Source: Salarias fasciatus (taxonomy: Eukaryota; Chordata; Actinopteri; Blenniiformes; Blenniidae). Taken from it: a DNA stretch of 64,000 bases. Shown one piece after another: positions 58,201-64,000 of this stretch; the stretch's first letter is position 1; each line of letters begins with the position of its first letter. The position numbers and the translations under genes are program-made. The DNA lies in NCBI RefSeq assembly GCF_902148845.1, contig NC_043763.1, positions 16,718,894 to 16,782,893 on the forward strand, read 5' to 3'. A model generated the notes under the pieces. That model saw only the letters and a program-made list of their open reading frames with translations. It did no database searches and was not told the DNA's origin.

Positions 58201-61200
58201 CAGAGATGCTTTAGGTAGTCTTCTTGCTTTTCATACATGTTTGCCTATAATAAAGTAGCGAGTGCCTCTGATTTAATGTGTGAAATCCTCCTGAATACAA
58301 CAGGTCACTACAACCGGGTGAACCTGGACGACCTGCAGCTGGTGGGAGCTCCTGTGTACAGGCTGTCCATGATAGCAGAAGCTTACGCAACTAAAGGTAT
58401 GCACGCTCATCGTTTATTGTCCCACATCCCTCTTATCCTCGCCTCACCTGTTCACCACTCAATCCTCACTAATCTCTGCAGTGAGGATTGTGTCCACATG
58501 GTGGCAGTGCAGGGTCTGGTGAGGTATCGCCAGTAACTGGGTGTGAGCTGCCACAGGCTCCTCTTTGAATATCAACCAGACACATTCAGTGTTTTGGAGT
58601 TTTTGGTTGTTTGAAATGTTCCGTCTATCAAACAGCAGCACAAGCAAACACACTAAGGACCAAACACACTTCTGCTTCCCTGTTCACCAACACGACTTCC
58701 TCTTTTTCCCCAGGCTTGTGTCTCGAGAAGGTTCCCGCCGCCTCGCCGTCCCTGTCCAACAGGAACACCGGCTCTCCAGCCTCCAACAGGAGCACCACGG
58801 ATCGAGAGCAGGACATCATCACCTGCTATGAAAAGTCCGGAGACATTGCATTGCTTTACCTGCAGGAGGCCGAGAAGGTGCGTGGCGCGTCTGTGGGCGT
58901 GAAAACACCGTGCTTATCTGTGAACACAAAACACTCAGCGAATATCTCATCAGCACCGGGACTCTCAGCTGCTCTGCCGACTTTGTGGGTGTGTGTGTGT
59001 GTGTGTGTGTGTCGAATGTTCCACTGACAGTCTGTGAGATTGACTAATGTGCTGCCGCCCGTGATGCCAACTGGCAAACGCATCTCCCCCTCTTTATTTG
59101 AAGAGCTGGTCTGAAGTAGTGCGCACAGACTTAAGCCGGCAAAGCAAATGGCAGCAGAACGCCGGAGGGGACCAATCAGATAGTCTCAACGCAAATGTAT
59201 TTCTGTCAAGTGAGAAACAATCACTGAATATGATTAAAAAAAAAAAAAAAAAACGCGAGACACCACAGGTGTGATCAGCGATGTGAAGAAAATCTATAAT
59301 CATCACACTGTTGGGTTTAAACTACACTCAGCTGGTATCAAAGTGTGCCAGAAAAAAAAAAAAATCTCCCTACTTGCTCACACCATCAGCAGCAGTCTGA
59401 GTCACTGATATGAGGTAGGATGGATCCGTGCTGTCATGTTTACACCAAACACTCAGCCGAGGCATTTGAACACAACAAGAGAAATCTAGTCTGATCACAG
59501 CCACTCCACTTCTGGTTACCTTGTGTGTAACGTAGCCTCTGTTTGCTGATGCCAGCTGCCAGGAAGTGTCAGCCTCTGTAGCTTTCTGCTGCTGTAATCC
59601 GTCTGTTTTAATGTTCTGTGTTCAGATATCTGCTGCTTTTGCCAATAACAGAAAGGCAACAGGATCTCAAATAACCTCAACAATCTAACTGTTCTCTTCT
59701 GATCTCTGGCATTGGATCCAGAGAACTGCTCACTCTTTTTCTTTTATTCACACCCTCTACAAAGAAAAAAAAACAAAAAACAAAACACAGCCTGGGTGTG
59801 AAAAATACCGACGACGCAATCATGGAACAATCAGAAAAAAACAGCCACACTGTGTTTAGAGAAGCGTATGCTCATTTCAAACTGAAGCTGCTTGTTTTCT
59901 TACCTGCATGATTGAATGAACTCGGCTGCTAATATGTGATGAACTGAATAGATATTAGTGAACAGGTGTGATCGTTTATGAGCAAGCCCAATATAAAGTG
60001 GAACAGTAAATACGTAGTTCATAATAGATGATTCATATTATGACGCCCTCATGAAAATATTCATTGAGATCTCAAAGCCTGTGGATGGAGCCGTTTCCTT
60101 CATTGTGTCAGAGGATAACAATGATCATTCAGAAGAACTTTGAATTAATTTGCAGTGACAACAAATGAAACTAAGATCATAATAGAGGGTCAAGCTCTCG
60201 GGTCTGTCCTTTGGTTTGTTCATGGGCCGGTAGCTGCTGCGACGGCTGACTCACCGCTGTGCAGTATTTTTAGTTAACCCAATTTCTTTTCCTTTCAGCA
60301 GCAGAACCCATTTATCAGGCTTGAAAATGAACCCATGTTATTACATTGCTGGATTGCTTCACCTGATCCTCTGGTTTTTTTTTTGGTTTTTTTTGGGTTT
60401 TTTTGGAAGAAAAAGTTTCAGCGACTTGATGCAGCGTTTTTTTTTTTCTTCTGTTGTTTTCTGTAGGCGTTGTCAGCCGGGATTCAGAACCGCAGCCCAA
60501 AGCCTGGCCCCACAGCTCAGGACCAGGAGCTGGGCTACTTCCTGGAGACAGGCCTGCAGAGAGCCCACGTCATCCACTTCAAGAACGGGTAGGAGAGGAA
60601 GGATGCTGCTGGACGGACAGAGAGCAGTTTCAAACGCTCTGGAAGGCCTTGCTCTGGTGCAACTTTTTCAAGTTTCGTAAAGGGCGGCAGTTTTCCCAAA
60701 CCGAAATCACGAGCAACCCGTTGTGGGCACTCTCCACCCACTTTGCAGTTGTCGTGCTACAAAGCCGCTGACAGGTGGATAAAAGCATCGAAAAAAAAGT
60801 GTGAATAGAGTTAAGTAACACGCAGCGGAGCTCAAAGCGGCTCCCATAGCGCTGCTGTTTTAAGTACAGAAGGACGGGATCAGGGTTGGAGGAGCTGCGG
60901 AGGGCTCGAGCTGGAAGAAGAAGCAGCTCTGTGGTGGATCGCATGAAACGTTTCTGCCTTTGTGGCTGTGTTCGCCCACTGTTGGCACATTGTTTTTACT
61001 GTGGATGTTGTTCAGTGTTCGCAGAGGAAGAGAGGCCAAGCCTAAGATGTCCAGACTTTTAAATCACACATCAAATGCTAATAAGACAATTAGATAATTG
61101 TCTTTATTTAATCACGGCAAGAAACAGCAATTTTCAAAAAGACCAATTTTTTGAAGCATATCAAAAAAATTCACAGACATGTTTGTTTGCATGCATTGCA

Positions 61201-62271
61201 TTTTCTCAAATTTTGCAGACTTGGCATAACTGAATGATCAGATCACACAATCTGGTCCCGGAAGCCTCTCCCAACAGACAGCCGTGGAAGTTTATTTAAC
61301 CCTAACATTGACCGAGTTGGTGAGGAAAGGATAACCTGTGCAGAGGGAAGTGTTACCACGGAAACAGAGTTGGAATGGCTCGAGTTTCTGCAGCAGAAAC
61401 AAAGAACGACGTTTCCCTCATTTCATCGTTAAAACACTTATTTCTGAAACAGACCTATCATGGATTTAGATTTCTGACCTATATGCTTCTTTTGTTTTCC
61501 ATCTGCATCACAACAGCAACCTGACACAAGGCGTCGGTCGGTTTCGAGAGATTCTTCGAGCTGTGGAGACCAGAACCACCCAGAACCTTCGCATGGTGAG
61601 AGTTCCTCTTAGATCACATCACTATCCCCCAACTCAATAATGTGCCATTTGATGCCATGTGAAGCTATCGGAATCATAGCTTATTTCAGAGATTGTTTTT
61701 GTGACTCAGTTTATTGAAAAAAATGTACGATGTTCTCAGTTCCAAAATCTCCTCCAGTGGTCTAACCTTGTCGATCTTAAAGTGATACAGTCTTCCTCAC
61801 ATACTAAAATACATTTTTGGGTCAGTTTGTTACAGTATGTTCAGTACTTCTTGAAATAAATGTTGCCCGTTGTCGTCTTACATTGATCATGCCCTGTAGC
61901 GGCACTGTGTCGAGGGAAGAATTCTATTTTCATAAACAAGGAAAAGAATAATAAAAAAAAGCCTGTGTATTTCAGCAGGAGAGGAAAGATACAAGTTGTT
62001 AAAGCTCAGAAGCTTCTACAACAGAAGTTCTTCAAAACCCATTCACCACCTGTTATATTACTTTAAGAGTCTGTAATTTGACACCAGCTTCAGTGTTTTC
62101 TGACCACTGCCGTGTCTGAAGTGGGTGATTATTAAAAAGAAATGGTTTTAATGTGACACAAAGGTGAGTCTTTAAGATGAACCACCTGCTAAACTCTCTC
62201 TACATTTACTATTTATGTCTCAAAAGTTGGTATTAGTACTGATATGTTTGTGCTCGAATGTACTTTCTCAC

Positions 62272-62302
<31 letters not shown>

Positions 62303-63741
62303 GTTACATATACATTTATAAAGACCATCGCTCGACAGCTTGCTGAGATCCTGCTCAGAGGGATGTGTGAACAGAGTTACTGGTCCCCTCTGGAGGACCC
62401 GCCCACAGTGTCGCCGCTGGACGATCCCACGCGCCAAGGACACACGCACAGCAAGAATTATAACTTGAGCCGACGCCCACGGGTGTACTCGGGAGAAAAG
62501 TAAGTCGCGCCGTGCGTCCATTTGACGCCAAACTTGGAATATAGCGGAGCGTAAACAGCAGGGCTCTCAGACCAAATGTGTTACCCGTGTACTTTTCCAC
62601 CTCCGTGGAGTCCCTAACACTCCCCCCTGCTCTCAGTCTGTTTTGCCCTCAGGAGAACACAGAGGAGGCTCTGCTGCTGCTGCTCATCAGCGAGTCCATG
62701 GTGAGACACACACACACACACACACACACACACCTCAGAGTGATACACACTCTGCACTGTCGACCTCAACATGGTGTCATCGTTTATATTTTTTGTTTTT
62801 CAGGCAAATCGTGACGCCGTCCTGAGCAGAATCCCTGAACACAACAACGATCGGATCATCAGCCTCCAGTCCGCCTCTGTGGTGTACGACCTGCTGACTA
62901 TAGCTCTGGGCAGGAGGGGGCAGTATGAGATGCTGTCAGAGGTGAAGAATCCCTCTGTTGGCTTCATACTCACAGTCACACATACAATTTGACATTCCAG
63001 TTTTGATCATACAACATTTACTAAACAGACATCATTGTCTTGCAGTAAAGCGTCAGGAAGCCTTGCTGAATGTTTCTTCTCTCTGATGCCTTCAGTGTTT
63101 GGAGAGAGCCATGAAGTTTGCCTTTGAGGAGTTCCACTTGTGGTACCAGCTCGCCTTGTCTCTCATGGCCGCTGGAAAATCAGCTCGAGCCGTGAAGGTC
63201 CTGAAGGAGTGCATTCGCCTGAAGCCCGACGACCCCACCATCCCGCTGCTGGCCGTCAAGCTGTGCATTGGACCTCTGCACTGGGTGAGCAGCGCACGGC
63301 GGGCGGGAAATCAAAACAGGCCGAAAGGCCGAACGTCACCAGGATCTAACCTCACTTTCTGCTATTCTGCTGGTCACCGCACCCCCCCGTGTCTGTCACT
63401 CTGCAGCTGGATGAAGGCGAGTGTTTTGGTAAGATGGTCATCGAGATGGGAGAGAAAGCAGCTGAATTCAGAGCCAAAGGCTACTTGGCCATTGGTTTGG
63501 TTTACAGCCTCAAAGCTACCGATGGTAAGTACAGTACTGGTACAAGTTCGTCGATAATGTTTTTTTCAGTAGTTGGAGTTTGCAAATATGTCATGCATGC
63601 ATTCTTAAGAAAACCCCCATTACCCCATGCCTCTGAAATGTTAATCAAATGTTTTGGGTTTTTTTTGTCTTTGAACTTCTTAGCATCGTTACGAAGCATG
63701 CAGGAGGAGTACCAGAGGAAAGCTCTGGGAGCGTTCCAGAG
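55283..63741 (+). CDS. ttc7b: Tetratricopeptide repeat protein 7B, N-terminal part (runs off window)
   Basis: TTC7B scaffolds the PI4KA-EFR3-FAM126 complex that makes PI4P at the plasma membrane (established knowledge). Thirteen coding exons: 55283-55403, 57899-58053, 58139-58214, 58304-58396, 58714-58877, 60467-60588, 61517-61595, 62324-62499, 62637-62700, 62804-62941, 63096-63284, 63407-63524, 63684-63741. They join in frame to 517 codons plus two bases; human TTC7B has 843 aa. The start [20 protein letters not shown] matches TTC7B ([20 protein letters not shown]), not TTC7A. Other matches are [32 protein letters not shown] and [23 protein letters not shown]-type helical repeats continue past the edge. 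A Ser/Asn-rich insert lies at about 155-180 ([20 protein letters not shown]). No stop or frame break seen. Confidence 0.95.
55404..57898 (+). other. ttc7b: ttc7b intron 1
   Basis: CpG-rich at its start, then AT-rich. Contains a possible decayed copy of the dispersed repeat (about 55990-56150: GCGTTTGCATGTTTTTCCTG, later GAGGATAAGTCAGTCAGACA). No further exon recognised. Confidence 0.6.
58878..60466 (+). other. ttc7b: ttc7b intron 5
   Basis: Contains (GT)n at 58988-59011 and A-rich or T-rich runs (59235-59253, 59351-59364, 60372-60410). No exon or transposon end recognised. Confidence 0.7.
60589..61516 (+). other. ttc7b: ttc7b intron 6
   Basis: Ordinary intron sequence; nothing recognised. 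Confidence 0.7.
61596..62323 (+). other. ttc7b: ttc7b intron 7 with (GT)n at its 3' end
   Basis: A GT tract (62272-62304) lies 20 bases before the acceptor ATTTATAAAG (62323), which has almost no pyrimidine tract of its own. The rest is unremarkable. Confidence 0.7.
62705..62732. repeat. (CA)n microsatellite beside a ttc7b splice donor
   Basis: CA repeats start within about six bases of the donor of exon 9 (ATG/GTGAGA at 62700/62701). Confidence 0.92.
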
Positions 63742-64000
63742 GTTTGTTGTGCTGCTTTCTCTTTGCATCCACGCTTCACTCTGAAACAGTACAAACTGGG
63801 TTTTGTTTCCAGTGTCCGAGTCGAGGAGTGGTTTTCAGTTACTGCCCTGCCCAGCACTTTGTATTGACTTTCTGAATGCTGTGGAGAAAATGATCCCCTG
63901 CATTTGAGTCATTCTGTAAACAAACAAGCTCGTGCCTTATTCAGAACTGTCAACCTCAACAGGCATGAGTGTGATATCGTGATATCGGGACAACTGTGGA
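63742..64000 (+). other. ttc7b: ttc7b intron 13 (partial)
   Basis: Begins with donor GTTTGT, a non-canonical but acceptable sequence. The next exon (expected AHSLSP-like start) is not reached. Confidence 0.7.

Noticed and set aside
1-64000. CRISPR arrays, tRNA or rRNA genes, retroviral or other capsid-bearing elements
   Set aside because: No direct-repeat/spacer pattern, no tRNA cloverleaf, no rRNA segment and no viral-type polyprotein or LTR pair was recognised by eye.

Overview
The window is nuclear DNA from a bony fish, almost certainly a teleost. The genes are vertebrate, split by GT-AG introns that are often only 80-1000 bp long. Dinucleotide microsatellites, mostly (GT)n, are very frequent, and several interspersed repeats belong to families common in ray-finned fish. 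There is no bacterial, organellar or viral gene content. I rebuilt exon structures by hand from splice sites, reading phase and remembered mammalian orthologues; no alignment was run, and the species cannot be named.

Layout: (1) 1-15.6 kb, the 3' end of ralgapa1 on +, as intron, penultimate exon, intron with a possible alternative last exon, last exon and a long 3' UTR. (2) 17.2-19.1 kb, intronless insm2 on -, tail-to-tail with ralgapa1. (3) 19.1-28.6 kb, a gene-free interval with microsatellites, one terminal-inverted-repeat element, repeat fragments and two CTCF-like motifs. (4) 28.6-32.2 kb, nfkbia on +, six exons, with kappaB-like sites upstream. (5) 32.2-36.0 kb, repeat-bearing spacer that holds what looks like a lone last exon of psma6 on -. 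(6) 36.1-44.3 kb, prorp on -, ten exons. (7) 45.0-49.3 kb, ppp2r3c on +, 13 exons, head-to-head with prorp. (8) 51.7-53.8 kb, fam177a1 on -, five exons. (9) 55.3-64 kb, the first 13 coding exons of ttc7b on +, running off the window.

Order and strands (ralgapa1, insm2, nfkbia, [psma6 relic], prorp, ppp2r3c, fam177a1) mirror the human 14q13 neighbourhood as I remember it. The exceptions are that psma6 is reduced to one exon-like fragment and that ttc7b, on human 14q32, lies next to fam177a1. The genes do not form a pathway: they cover Ral GTPase control, neuroendocrine transcription, NF-kappaB inhibition, mitochondrial tRNA processing, PP2A regulation, an unassigned small protein and the PI4KA membrane-targeting complex. 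I found no undescribed multi-gene system. The most useful oddities are the psma6 last-exon relic, a ralgapa1 alternative end that would use transposon sequence for its stop and poly(A) signal, paired CTCF-like motifs, and several non-autonomous DNA transposons.
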